The notes below the pieces were generated by a model that saw nothing but the letters and a program-made list of their open reading frames with translations, searched no databases and was not told the DNA's origin. Both the position numbers and the translations under genes were made by a program. 64,000 nt of DNA from VYFG01 sp965203365. GTDB taxonomy: Bacteria > Pseudomonadota > Gammaproteobacteria > Arenicellales > Poriferihabitantaceae. The DNA is taken from NCBI GenBank assembly GCA_965203365.1, contig OZ241878.1, forward strand, positions 310,001 through 374,000. The letters run 5' to 3'. Of this stretch, positions 55,675 to 64,000 are shown in pieces (positions within the stretch are counted from its first letter, which is position 1; each line of letters begins with the position of its first letter).

Positions 55675-56109
55675 ATGTCGCCAAGAAGGAACCCCGTAGT
55701 CTTAATTCACGGAATCGCTCCGTACAAACCGAAGAAGAACGAAGAATATATGGGTCCTCACCAAATTGAACACTTTCGCAAGATTCTCGCAGGTTGGCTT
55801 GCAGAACTCAAGGATGAGACCTCCCGGACAGTGACCCATATGCAGGATGAAACGGTAAATTATCCAGATCTTACTGATCGGGCGAGTCAAGAAACGGATA
55901 TGGCTTTGGAATTGCGTGGTCGTGACCGTGACCGAAAGCTGATTCGTAAGATCGAATTTACCATTGCAAGCCTAGGTACGGGAGATTACGGTTATTGCGA
56001 GAATTGTGGTGAGGAAATTGGTTTGAAACGCTTGGAGGCCAGACCGACTGCTACACTTTGTATTGACTGTAAAACCATTGACGAAATTCGGGAAAAACAG
56101 CTCTCGTAA
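55675..56109 (+). CDS. dksA: RNA polymerase-binding transcription factor DksA
   Basis: The 144-residue protein enters the secondary channel of RNA polymerase and works with ppGpp. Segments YKPKKNEEYMGPHQIEHFRKILAGW, the coiled-coil tip region (DLTDRASQETDMALELR), and the zinc finger CENCGEEIGLKRLEARPTATLCIDC (Cys-x2-Cys-x17-Cys-x2-Cys overall) are all intact. This is the full four-cysteine form rather than the zinc-independent paralogue. The short N-terminal sequence before YKPKK is variable in the family. Confidence 0.93.
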   Translation: MSPRRNPVVLIHGIAPYKPKKNEEYMGPHQIEHFRKILAGWLAELKDETSRTVTHMQDETVNYPDLTDRASQETDMALELRGRDRDRKLIRKIEFTIASLGTGDYGYCENCGEEIGLKRLEARPTATLCIDCKTIDEIREKQLS

Positions 56110-56137
56110 CCTTTGTGCTGTCGAGAAGGCTGTAACA

Positions 56138-57901
56138 TTAGGCGTATAACTTTGGAAAGCGATTAGAAAACCGCTTGTCGGGCTTATACGGAAAGACATC
56201 GTAGCGCTTTAGATTTCGGATATCTTTTTGGACCCCTTTCCAATAGGCAGGGTCAAGTAGCTCGGGATGGTGCAGGAGAAAGCGTTCCCGAACTTTGGGA
56301 TGGTTGATCACGAATTGCCCGAACTCTTCAGGGAAGAAGTCGTTTTTCCCGACATGGTACCAAGGTTCGATGGCTAGTTCCTGTTCCAGTGTCTGGGCTT
56401 CTGGAATCGCTCGAATGCGTATTTCATCCATATGGGAGATTTCGTCATAATCATAGAACACGACCCGTCCGTGACGGGTCACCCCGAAATTTTTCAAAAG
56501 CATGTCGCCGGGGAAAATATTGGCGGCGACCATCTCCTTGATGGCATTCCCATAGCTAATGACCGATGCCTCAAGTTGCAATTCATCGGCATGATCAAGG
56601 TAAATATTGAGTGGTACCATGCGTCGCTCAATGTAAAGATGCTGGATGACCACATACTCATTCTCGATGATCAGATTTTCTGTGACAGACGCTTGCAATT
56701 CCTTCAACAGTTCATCTGAGAATCGAGTTAAGGGAAACGCGACATGTGAAAACTCTAATGTGTCCGCCATTCTCCCTACACGATCATGCATTTTTACCAT
56801 TTGGTATTTCTGTTTTACTGTCTCTCGGTCAATGTTTTTTGGTGGTGCGAAATGGTCCTTGATGACCTTGAAAACGTAGGGGAAAGAGGGCAGCGTAAAT
56901 ACGCTCATCACCATCCCCTTTATTCCAGGAGCGATGATCAGTTTGTCGGAAGAATGTTCTAGATGGTGTAAAAATTCTCTGTAGAATAGCGTCTTTCCCT
57001 GTTTCTGCAGACCGATACAGGTATATAGGTCCGCGGTCGTTTTGGTAGGTAACAGGCTCTTGAGGAAACTGACTAGTCCTGATGGGACGTTGGTATCCAC
57101 CATAAAATAGGCCCGCGTGAAACTGAAAATCAGTGCCAGATCATCGACATCCATAATTAATGTATCAACATACAACTCAAAGTGATCATTGATCAGAATT
57201 GGAATGACGAATGGCTGCATCTCCAGACCAATCATGATTCGGCCAACAATATAGGCGGCCTTGTTGCGATAAAACAGGCTCGAAGCGACATGGATTTGAC
57301 GGTGAGGGGATGGCTTCATATCCATTCCCAATGTCGGTAGCAGATTGTCGGCAAGTAGCTTCACATCACGACTCATGTTCTGCCAAGGTCGGTTTAGTCC
57401 AAAAGAAGTAAGCATGCTCTTGAGGCAGGATTCTAGGCCATGCTCATCAGGATAGAGACTGGTATAGACAGGATTTTCCATGTCCAGAAAATCAACAGCC
57501 GTTCCAGGCTTGACGAAGATAAAGTCGTTGTTGAAATAGGCACTGTCAAACAAACGACAGAATACGGAGTTGTAAAAGGTTTCGGCCAGTTCGGGCTGCT
57601 TGTGGTCATACAGCAGCCAGAGATACCAGCGCTTGACGTCCTGCCAAAGCATCGGGTTGAAGGGAGTGAGGGTGAATTTGTTGCGAAGCGTTTCAATCGC
57701 CTCGTTAACCCGCTGGTCGTAGTAGTAGATTCGCTCCTTTCGGGCCTGGATTTCACCTTCCCAGTCCGCACTTTCGAATCGGTCCCGGGCAGTTTGGGTG
57801 ATTTGCTGGAAAAGCTGAAAATGACGATTGAACCCGGCCAGAATGGTTTCTGCCACCAGATGACTTAGAGACTGGGTGCGGGAAATATGCTCATCATTCA
57901 T
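56138..57901 (-). CDS. aceK: Isocitrate dehydrogenase kinase/phosphatase
   Basis: The 587-residue bifunctional enzyme phosphorylates and dephosphorylates isocitrate dehydrogenase, steering carbon between the TCA cycle and the glyoxylate bypass. Markers: the ATP-binding stretch APGIKGMVMSVFTLPSFPYV, FKVIKDHFAPPKNID, KMHDRVGRMADTLEF and the catalytic-loop region HGRVVFYDYDEISHM. ATG 57901 overlaps the dtd stop by one base (TAATG), so dtd and aceK are coupled. Isocitrate lyase and malate synthase genes are not in the window. Confidence 0.95.
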   Translation of the reverse strand: MNDEHISRTQSLSHLVAETILAGFNRHFQLFQQITQTARDRFESADWEGEIQARKERIYYYDQRVNEAIETLRNKFTLTPFNPMLWQDVKRWYLWLLYDHKQPELAETFYNSVFCRLFDSAYFNNDFIFVKPGTAVDFLDMENPVYTSLYPDEHGLESCLKSMLTSFGLNRPWQNMSRDVKLLADNLLPTLGMDMKPSPHRQIHVASSLFYRNKAAYIVGRIMIGLEMQPFVIPILINDHFELYVDTLIMDVDDLALIFSFTRAYFMVDTNVPSGLVSFLKSLLPTKTTADLYTCIGLQKQGKTLFYREFLHHLEHSSDKLIIAPGIKGMVMSVFTLPSFPYVFKVIKDHFAPPKNIDRETVKQKYQMVKMHDRVGRMADTLEFSHVAFPLTRFSDELLKELQASVTENLIIENEYVVIQHLYIERRMVPLNIYLDHADELQLEASVISYGNAIKEMVAANIFPGDMLLKNFGVTRHGRVVFYDYDEISHMDEIRIRAIPEAQTLEQELAIEPWYHVGKNDFFPEEFGQFVINHPKVRERFLLHHPELLDPAYWKGVQKDIRNLKRYDVFPYKPDKRFSNRFPKLYA

Positions 57902-58350
57902 TACAATTCCAATGCAAGGGTAAAAGGGCCATCGTTTACCAAGTGGACTCGCATACGAGCGCCGAATACGCCCGCAGGAACCGGTTTGCATAATGTATTT
58001 TCCAATGCGGCCCGAAAGGCATCGAAGGCTGTAGAGGCCATGGAAGGGATCAGAGCATCAGTAAAATCCGGTCGGCGGCCCTTGTGACTGTTGCCGTAGA
58101 GAGTGAACTGAGGTACTGCCAGGATATCGCCATGGATAGCGACAACGGAATGATCCAGATGGCCCCGGTCATTAGGAAAAATCCGCAGGTTCACCAACTT
58201 CTTTGCGGCATGAGCGACCTTGGGCTGCCAACTGTCCGCATCCACCTTGCCGAAACCGACCAGAAGGAGGAGACCCGGACCGATTGCGGCCACGCATTCA
58301 CTGTCAATATCGACCGATGCACTGTGTACACGTTGTAAGAGGATCTTCAC
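57901..58350 (-). CDS. dtd: D-aminoacyl-tRNA deacylase
   Basis: The 149-residue protein removes D-amino acids (and glycine from tRNA-Ala) mis-attached to tRNA. Seen: MKILLQRVHSASVDI, LLLLVGFGKVD, the catalytic loop VPQFTLYGNSHKGRRPDFTDA and the C-terminal Gly-Pro motif in VNDGPFTLALEL. It is the first gene of a dtd-aceK pair. Confidence 0.94.
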   Translation of the reverse strand: MKILLQRVHSASVDIDSECVAAIGPGLLLLVGFGKVDADSWQPKVAHAAKKLVNLRIFPNDRGHLDHSVVAIHGDILAVPQFTLYGNSHKGRRPDFTDALIPSMASTAFDAFRAALENTLCKPVPAGVFGARMRVHLVNDGPFTLALEL

Positions 58351-58666
58351 CTGAACTCGGGCCAGATATGAAGGTTGTTCAGCATATTATCAAACACTTT
58401 GGTCGAGTTGCCTGCCATGCGAGAATATCTGTAAATTTGGGCAGAACGGTGCGCCGTTTCGGACTTCTTCTTGGCAAGCGGTCGATATGCCCCCCATCTC
58501 TCGAAAACTGCCAGCATCTAGGACATCGAAGTGGCAAGAGTGTTTTCCCATTTTTCGTTACAGACCGATATCGTCAGGGGAACAACTTCCCATTCAATTG
58601 TTTACCAGCCCTGATCCGTTTTCTTCGGACATTGATATAAGTGACATCGGCTGTTGCAGCAGGGGT
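58351..58666. other. Short intergenic region between dtd and hemH, nothing recognised
   Basis: About 316 bp. It should hold the promoter of dtd-aceK (minus strand). I see no repeat, RNA or gene. Confidence 0.4.
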
Positions 58667-59734
58667 TTATCCCGGTGCACCTAATGCAATGGCCCGATGG
58701 CGGGTTGCGGCCGGGTCTCGGGGAGCGGTTGGCCACCCCCCGATGTGCTCCAGTACCAGTTGCTTCATCATTTGGATGTGTTCAGGGGCATCGTTCAGAC
58801 AGGGAATATAGTCGAAACGTTGGCCACCGGCCTTGAGAAAAATATCCCGATTCTCTATCGCGATCTCTTCCAGCGTCTCCAGGCAGTCCACACTAAAGCC
58901 TGGGCAGATTACCTGAACACGGCGAATACCGTCTGAAGGTAGTTCCTCAAGAGTGACATCCGTGTAGGGCTGTAGCCATTGTTTCGGCCCCAGTCTTGAT
59001 TGGAAGGTGACTTTCCATTCACTTTCGCCCAGACCAAGCTTTTCCGCCAGAAGGCGGGCCGTTTTCTGACATTCACAAAAATACGGGTCTCCTTTCTGAA
59101 AGTATTCCTGGGGAATGCCATGAAAGGACATTAGCAATAGATCGGACGTACCGTGTTCGCTCCGAAACTCCTGCACACTGGAAGCCAAGGCGTTGATATA
59201 AGCTGGAGTGTCATGATAATGGTTGATAAACCTCAACTCCGGCAGATGTCGTTCCGCTCGCAGGGCTGCGGCCACGGCATCAAATGACGTAGCAGTAGTG
59301 GTGGCAGAGTATTGTGGGTAAAGCGGCAAGACCAGGATGCGGTCTGCACCCTGAAGCCTGAGTCGTGCCAGTGCGTCCGCGATGGATGGACTGCCGTACC
59401 GCATGGCCAGTTCGACGACAATGGGAACATCTGCCAAGGCAGCCCTCAATGCTTGAGCCTGCCGGATGGAAATGGTCATTAGAGGAGAGCCGTCTTCTTG
59501 CCATATCTTGGCATAGTTCTTGGCCGAGCGGGCTGGACGGAAATTTAGAATGACGCCATGCAGGATCAGCCACCACAGAAGCCTGGGGACTTCGACCACC
59601 CTGGGGTCACCAAGAAACTCTTTCAGAAATTGACGTACCTCGCTCCTCGTCGGACCCGAGGGCGTGCCAAGATTCGTGAGCAAAACACCAATCACTGGTG
59701 TGGTGGCATGGTCGTATTGGATGTGTTCGGTCAT
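58667..59734 (-). CDS. hemH: Ferrochelatase
   Basis: The 355-residue enzyme inserts Fe(II) into protoporphyrin IX, the last step of protohaem synthesis. It shows GVLLTNLGTPSGPT at the start, AMRYGSPSI, VLPLYPQYSATTTAT, the metal-site His in LMSFHGIPQEYFQKGDPY, LGPKQWLQPYTDVTL and the acidic PGFSVDCLETLEEI. Two C-terminal Cys are in the positions seen in many proteobacterial enzymes, but an iron-sulfur cluster cannot be claimed. Confidence 0.94.
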   Translation of the reverse strand: MTEHIQYDHATTPVIGVLLTNLGTPSGPTRSEVRQFLKEFLGDPRVVEVPRLLWWLILHGVILNFRPARSAKNYAKIWQEDGSPLMTISIRQAQALRAALADVPIVVELAMRYGSPSIADALARLRLQGADRILVLPLYPQYSATTTATSFDAVAAALRAERHLPELRFINHYHDTPAYINALASSVQEFRSEHGTSDLLLMSFHGIPQEYFQKGDPYFCECQKTARLLAEKLGLGESEWKVTFQSRLGPKQWLQPYTDVTLEELPSDGIRRVQVICPGFSVDCLETLEEIAIENRDIFLKAGGQRFDYIPCLNDAPEHIQMMKQLVLEHIGGWPTAPRDPAATRHRAIALGAPG

Positions 59735-61032
59735 TCTCCGATTCGGCCATCAAGCGCAATTTCGTAGCCGATTCTAACTGTTTGGAGACCTGGAATGGCA
59801 TTTCGATTCTGGAGAATTCCGACCCAATAGTCCCGAGATCATGGGTTCATTATGGAGGAGTCCCAAGGATCAGGTCGAACAGACCGCCCGAGACTGTGTA
59901 ACCATCAACTGCCCGATATGTTTGATGCGGGCGTTGGCCGAACGGACCCCATGGGATCGGGCGATGGTCTGCCTCACGGCCTCAGGTTTCGAGGGGGCCT
60001 GTTCAACCTGAAGATGCGACATCGTCAACTCTAACGACTGGCTGGAACCGACTTGGTCAGATGGGCAACCAAGCGGTCCTACCGGTTGTTGGGTATGCAG
60101 TTCCTGTTATTGAGAGGCTCTTGTTCGGCGTGCCATGGACATGGCCGATACCATCAAGGACCCCGGGGGCGTCACCTTTGCCAAGGTCACCCCATCCGGT
60201 CAGCGTCAGATATGTCGGGTGGGAAGAGAACATGGGACTTCGGCCGCTGGAGCGGTCATCATGAAAGCTGCCCGAGAGGAATGCCTTCGCTGCCAGCTTT
60301 CCGGGAGAAGGTGTTTTCGATATCCTCGCCTGCCATCACCGACGCGGGATCATCGGGGTTTGGGTGGCCATCTGTCTGGAATGCGACTGATGACGAGGAT
60401 CAGCGCCGAAGGACTAGACCCCCGTCAATTCCGTGTCGAACGGAGCATTTCTTTCGATAACCCCCCTCCGAATCGCTGACTCGTTCCTGTGTGAAGTGCA
60501 ACCCCGGTGGGCTCGCCTTTTTGCTGGATGGAGAGCGGGTGGCGGCGGGTCGGCGGATGGTCAAACCGTTTGGTTTTTTCCCTCGGCGCTGACGACTGAC
60601 TGACGGATGGGAAACCGACTGACGAAACGAGGGGATGGATGGAGACAGCTGGGCGGGAAGAGGGGGGGGCGGTGTGATGAGTCGATAAGACTGGGGCTAG
60701 TGGGGCCAGGTGGTATCCGGACGATTGGCCGACGGCCGGGTTCGGGAACCGGTCTTCCAACCGGGCGATGGAGAGGGCGGTACCCGCCATGCTGCCTGCG
60801 GGCCGCCGGAGGGATTGAACCGACGGTCCCCAGCGGACAGTCGAGGACCAGATCAAGGACGTGGATGCCTGGACAGGCCTGAGGACAGGGCACTTCTGGG
60901 GTTGACCCCCCCCCCCCCCCCATGCTACAAACGCGGTTGGATCGTCTGCCCTGCACTGAGGAGTCTGGACCCGAGGGGGCGGCGGATGAAGACAAAGCAT
61001 CTTGTTTTAGTTTAGTTTTGAGGCATGATCAT
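59735..61032. other. Gene-poor, probably IS-derived interval before the RTX gene
   Basis: About 1.3 kb with no supported gene. A sequence TGTGAAGTGCAACCCCGG (60489-60506) resembles an IS30 terminal repeat of the kind seen at 36.6 and 47.6 kb. Further right is a 16-C tract (60906-60921). Frames across 59840-60480 give no known protein. Confidence 0.4.
60906..60921 (+). repeat. Homopolymer tract of 16 C
   Basis: A run of sixteen C lies 111 bp upstream of the RTX start (61033) and directly before an in-frame upstream ATG (60922). Tracts of this length are prone to slippage. Confidence 0.85.
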
Positions 61033-62175
61033 ATGAGTGGAATAACGTGGAGAGGCACCGACGGCGATGACTTTAAGACCGGCACCGACGGCAGCGACAG
61101 GCTGACCGGCCGCAAGGGCAACGACACGCTGAAGGGCGGCAAAGGCAGCGACTTCCTGTACGGCAACGAAGGCAACGACACGCTCGAAGGCGGCGACGGC
61201 CTCGACTGGCTCGACGGCGGCGACGGCAACGACACACTCGAAGGCGGCGCCGGCGTCGACACGCTGTGGGGCCAAGACGGCGACGACATTCTGGACGGTG
61301 GCAAGGGCAGCGACGTGCTGTGGGGTGGACGGGGCAGGGACACCTTCAAGTTCTCGCTCGGGGACTCGCTAGCCGGTGACACGATCAACGACTTCGATCA
61401 TGGCAACGACACCATTGAATTCGATTTCGCCGGTTCGTTCTCCGACCTGATAATATTGAAGTACTTCAACGGGGCCAAAATCTTTTACGGCAGAGGGGGC
61501 GACTATATCGTGACGGAAAGAGTCGCGCCCTCGACCTTCAGCGCGAGCGACTTCGTCTTCAAGAACGCGCCTGCCGGCAACGGGGTCGGTGGTGCCCAGG
61601 GCGCACAGGAGCAGACTGGCTTCAACATGCTGGAGGCCACCTCCGGCGCTGACACGCCGAGCGGCACCGCCGGAAACGACAAGTTCAACGGTGGCGACGG
61701 CAACGACACCGTCGACGGCGGAGCGGGCAAGGACAAGTTGCGCGGCGACGGCGGTGACGACAGGCTCACAGGCGGTGACGGCGACGACCACCTGCGCGGC
61801 GGCATGGGCAATGACACGCTCATCGCCGGGGCCGGCAACGACAAGCTGAAGGGTGGCAAGGGCAACGACACGCTGAAGGGCGGCAAGGGCGATGACAAGC
61901 TGAGCGGCGGCGCGGGGGACGACACCCTCACCGGCGGGGCGGGGGACGATGTCTTCGTCTACCACGGTGGCCACGACACCATCACGGACTTCACGGATGG
62001 GGACACGATCCGCCTGAGGGGGATCGACGGCGTCGATCAGTTCAGCGATCTGACCCTCACGCCAGGCGACGGCACCATCACGATCACCTTCAGTCCAGGG
62101 AACTCCCTGACCATCACGACAAGCGAAACGCTGGACGCCAACGACTTCGAGATTCTTGACCTGGTTGACGCCTGA
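61033..62175 (+). CDS. RTX calcium-binding repeat protein
   Basis: The 380-residue protein is almost only RTX nonapeptides (G-G-x-G-x-D-x-L-x). Block one is about residues 8-100 (GNDTLKGGKGSDFLYGN and similar) and block two about 205-305 (GNDTVDGGAGKDKLRGD and similar). Each block is followed by a beta-rich domain of the type seen at the end of serralysins (DTFKFSLGDSLAGDTINDFD and DDVFVYHGGHDTITDFTDGD). Many repeats carry Lys (GGKGNDTLKGGKGDDKL). It has no signal peptide and no enzyme domain; such proteins leave by type I secretion using the C-terminus and fold with Ca2+ outside. No secretion genes are nearby. ATG 61033 fits best; the frame is open to 60922. GC is higher than in flanking core genes. 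Confidence 0.85.
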   Translation: MSGITWRGTDGDDFKTGTDGSDRLTGRKGNDTLKGGKGSDFLYGNEGNDTLEGGDGLDWLDGGDGNDTLEGGAGVDTLWGQDGDDILDGGKGSDVLWGGRGRDTFKFSLGDSLAGDTINDFDHGNDTIEFDFAGSFSDLIILKYFNGAKIFYGRGGDYIVTERVAPSTFSASDFVFKNAPAGNGVGGAQGAQEQTGFNMLEATSGADTPSGTAGNDKFNGGDGNDTVDGGAGKDKLRGDGGDDRLTGGDGDDHLRGGMGNDTLIAGAGNDKLKGGKGNDTLKGGKGDDKLSGGAGDDTLTGGAGDDVFVYHGGHDTITDFTDGDTIRLRGIDGVDQFSDLTLTPGDGTITITFSPGNSLTITTSETLDANDFEILDLVDA

Positions 62176-62823
62176 CACACGCCGATCCCCCGGTGGCTGC
62201 GGCGGGACCGCGCTCCGGGGGATAGCGGATCGCCCAGTGAATGTGGCTGGCCCCCGACTGCGAACGGGATTTTCCGGAGGGACCTTCCGGTGCCGCTGCC
62301 ACCCTATCGCTTACACACACTTAACAATCGATCGGGGAGGGGGATCATGGAGCCGGGGGGTCATGGCCGGGTACAGGGTTGTGGAGTTCATCCGCAACAT
62401 CATGGGCTGCCAAGGTTTCGCCGTGCCGGGGCTGATGGCTGGAGGGGGGAAACCCGACCCGCCGGGCGAGGTTAACCCCATAGGTCGCCAAGGTGAGGGG
62501 TCATCCGGTGGCCACTGGTCGGTGCGGATTGCGTCGACGGACCGCCACTCGGCAGCGGACGGTTTCAGGGGTGTTGCGGGCTGCACATTGCCGATCGAAC
62601 ACGTTTCAGGCGACGATGGCATCCAAGGCTAGGCACTGGCGTTAGCCCGCAGACTCATCCCGGCGACGGGTCGGCTGTCCAGGCGACATAGCGACTCCAG
62701 ACATTCCCTGACACCCGAGTCGGATCCGGTGCCACGATCCCTCCATGCGGGTGAGACCTCATTCCGGGGTCGTGGCGAGTATGGCACTTCGGAGTGGGAG
62801 CAGGGCTGGAAACGATATCCTTG
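62176..62823. other. Intergenic region with an IS30-like end
   Basis: About 650 bp with no supported gene. GGCGAGTATGGCACTTCGGA (62784-62803) resembles the IS30 right terminal repeat (GGCGAGTGTTGCACTTCAGA) with a few differences, in the orientation opposite to the one near 60489. A short hairpin-forming CCGGTGGCTGCGGCGGGACC stretch just after the RTX stop could act in termination but has no T run. Confidence 0.45.
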
Positions 62824-64000
62824 TCAAGCGATTGTTTTTGTGAATTCCGGGTAAGCCTCGATCCCACAATCCACCTTGTCCATCCCGTCATATTCGTTTT
62901 CGTCGCTGACCCGGATGCCGATGGAGTATTTCAGAATCCCCCAAACCACCAGACTGGCAACAAACACCCAGACAAAAATGGTTATGGCACCGATGATCTG
63001 CCCTGACATTGTGGCGCTGTCGTTGGTCAGTGGCACCAACAGCAAACCGAGTACACCACAAGTCCCATGTACGGATATCGCACCGACCGGATCATCAATC
63101 CGTAACTTGTCCAGCATGGAGATACTGAACACGACCACGACCCCACCAAGTGCTCCCCATAGGGTCGCCTGAAGGGCGGATGGAGTGGAAGGTTCGGCGG
63201 TAATTGCGACCAAGCCCGCCAGTGCCCCATTCAGCAACATCGTGATGTCTGCCTTTCCATAAAGTAATTTGGCCAGAACCAGTGCCGCAATGGCACCGCC
63301 GGCAGCGGCAGTATTCGTGTTGAGGAATACCATGGCGACCGCATGCGCATTGGCGATATCTCCTAGTTTGAGGACAGAACCCCCGTTAAATCCAAACCAA
63401 CCCATCCACAAGATGAATGTGCCAATCGTAGCTAAAGGCATGTTCGCCCCTGGCATGGCACGGATGCTGCCATCGGGTGCATATTTCCCCTTGCGAGGTC
63501 CCAACAGTAGCACTCCGGCCAATGCGGCCGAAGCGCCAGCCAAATGCACGATACCGGATCCGGCAAAATCACTGAATCCCAGGTCACCCAAATGGTAAAG
63601 ACCAAACACGGAGTGACCCCCCCAGGTCCAGCTACCTTCCATGGGGTAGATGACGGCCGTCATCACGACGGCAAACAAGAGGAATGTCCAGAGCTTCATT
63701 CTCTCGGCCACCGCTCCTGAAACAATGGACATGGCGGTGGCGACGAAGACGACCTGAAAGAAAAAATCAGATGCTGGGGAGTAGATTGCCCCCCCCGTGA
63801 AGCCATCTTCCCGGCCGATGAAAGAAGTGAGTACTTCATCCGTGTCGATTGACCCCATACCGCTCAGAAACCATTCTCCTCCGTACATAATTCCGTAACC
63901 ACAGATTAGATACATAATGCAGGAGATGGCGTAGAGAGCCATGTTTTTGGTCAGGATTTCGGTGGTGTTCTTGGCTCGAACCATGCCCGCTTCCAGCATG
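62824..64000 (-). CDS. amt: Ammonium transporter (Amt family), partial
   Basis: The last 391 residues are present; the N-terminus lies off the right edge, since the first visible residues (MLEAGMVRAKNTTEILTKN) are already in helix 1 of the fold. Pore residues are kept: Asp and His in FSDFAGSGIVHLAGASAALAG, GWFGFNGGSVLKLGD, and the second His in GAISVHGTCGVLGLL. It is a different paralogue from the one at 41.5 kb. The C-terminal tail (VSDENEYDGMDKVDCGIEAY) contains the conserved stretch that contacts GlnK/PII proteins. Its promoter and any glnK partner would be outside the window. Confidence 0.93.
   Translation of the reverse strand, partial: MLEAGMVRAKNTTEILTKNMALYAISCIMYLICGYGIMYGGEWFLSGMGSIDTDEVLTSFIGREDGFTGGAIYSPASDFFFQVVFVATAMSIVSGAVAERMKLWTFLLFAVVMTAVIYPMEGSWTWGGHSVFGLYHLGDLGFSDFAGSGIVHLAGASAALAGVLLLGPRKGKYAPDGSIRAMPGANMPLATIGTFILWMGWFGFNGGSVLKLGDIANAHAVAMVFLNTNTAAAGGAIAALVLAKLLYGKADITMLLNGALAGLVAITAEPSTPSALQATLWGALGGVVVVFSISMLDKLRIDDPVGAISVHGTCGVLGLLLVPLTNDSATMSGQIIGAITIFVWVFVASLVVWGILKYSIGIRVSDENEYDGMDKVDCGIEAYPEFTKTIA

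Noticed and set aside
61369..62178. 269-codon minus-strand frame opposite the RTX gene
   Set aside because: It is the valine/alanine-rich complement of RTX repeats and has no family features.

Overview
The window looks like a gammaproteobacterial chromosome of moderate to high GC. The evidence is the gene content: smpB next to ssrA with the tag ANDDNYALAA, ratA-rnfH, a DksA with its zinc finger, AceK, Mpl, RNase D, RNase PH and RdgB. No rRNA or ordinary tRNA gene was seen, and I cannot name the genus. Most of positions 1-36 kb and 47.8-59.7 kb is compact and intact. In contrast, 36.6-47.6 kb and 59.8-62.8 kb are full of decayed insertion sequences.

Layout. 0-1.6 kb: the tail of a TbpB-like surface lipoprotein and a Slam-type outer-membrane exporter. 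1.8-5.5 kb: methylmalonate-semialdehyde dehydrogenase and a DmdC-type acyl-CoA dehydrogenase. 5.7-11.8 kb: dsbA, mpl, rnd, an aspartate-type aminotransferase, rpsU and a YqeY protein. 11.8-16.9 kb (minus strand): a run of ureohydrolase, GNAT acetyltransferase, rph, rdgB and a rare-looking single-chain fusion of phosphoglycerate mutase (GpmI) to a NUDIX hydrolase. 17.0-19.6 kb: an arginine:glycine amidinotransferase-like enzyme, divergent from the ureohydrolase, then class II DAHP synthase. 20.5-28.1 kb: a periplasmic histidine phosphatase, an ABC ATPase/FtsX-like permease/AttH-like lipocalin set, GabT and a DUF3293 protein.

28.8-36.5 kb is the most unusual region. It is a tightly packed six-gene signalling operon: a two-TM sensor-like protein, a Cache-HAMP-MFS fusion, an ABC-type solute-binding protein, an RsbU/SpoIIE-like phosphatase with its own periplasmic sensor, an RsbW-like kinase and an alpha/beta hydrolase. 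An STAS (RsbV-like) protein, the expected third member of a partner-switching circuit, lies about 7 kb downstream behind an ammonium transporter (41.5-43.3 kb). An IS graveyard separates the two: IS30 ends, a DUF4338 transposase remnant, a complete-length but dead ISNCY element with target duplication, and a DUF1640 coiled-coil gene carrying 87-bp repeats.

44.6-51.0 kb: a degenerate-looking phosphoglycerate-mutase-fold protein, a dead IS30 element, and a zur-znuCBA zinc-uptake operon with two tandem Zur-like boxes. 51.5-59.7 kb: ssrA, smpB, ratA-rnfH, dksA, dtd-aceK and hemH. 60.5-64 kb: a small RTX repeat protein with a 16-C tract upstream and IS30-like end remnants on both sides, then a second ammonium transporter that runs off the right edge.
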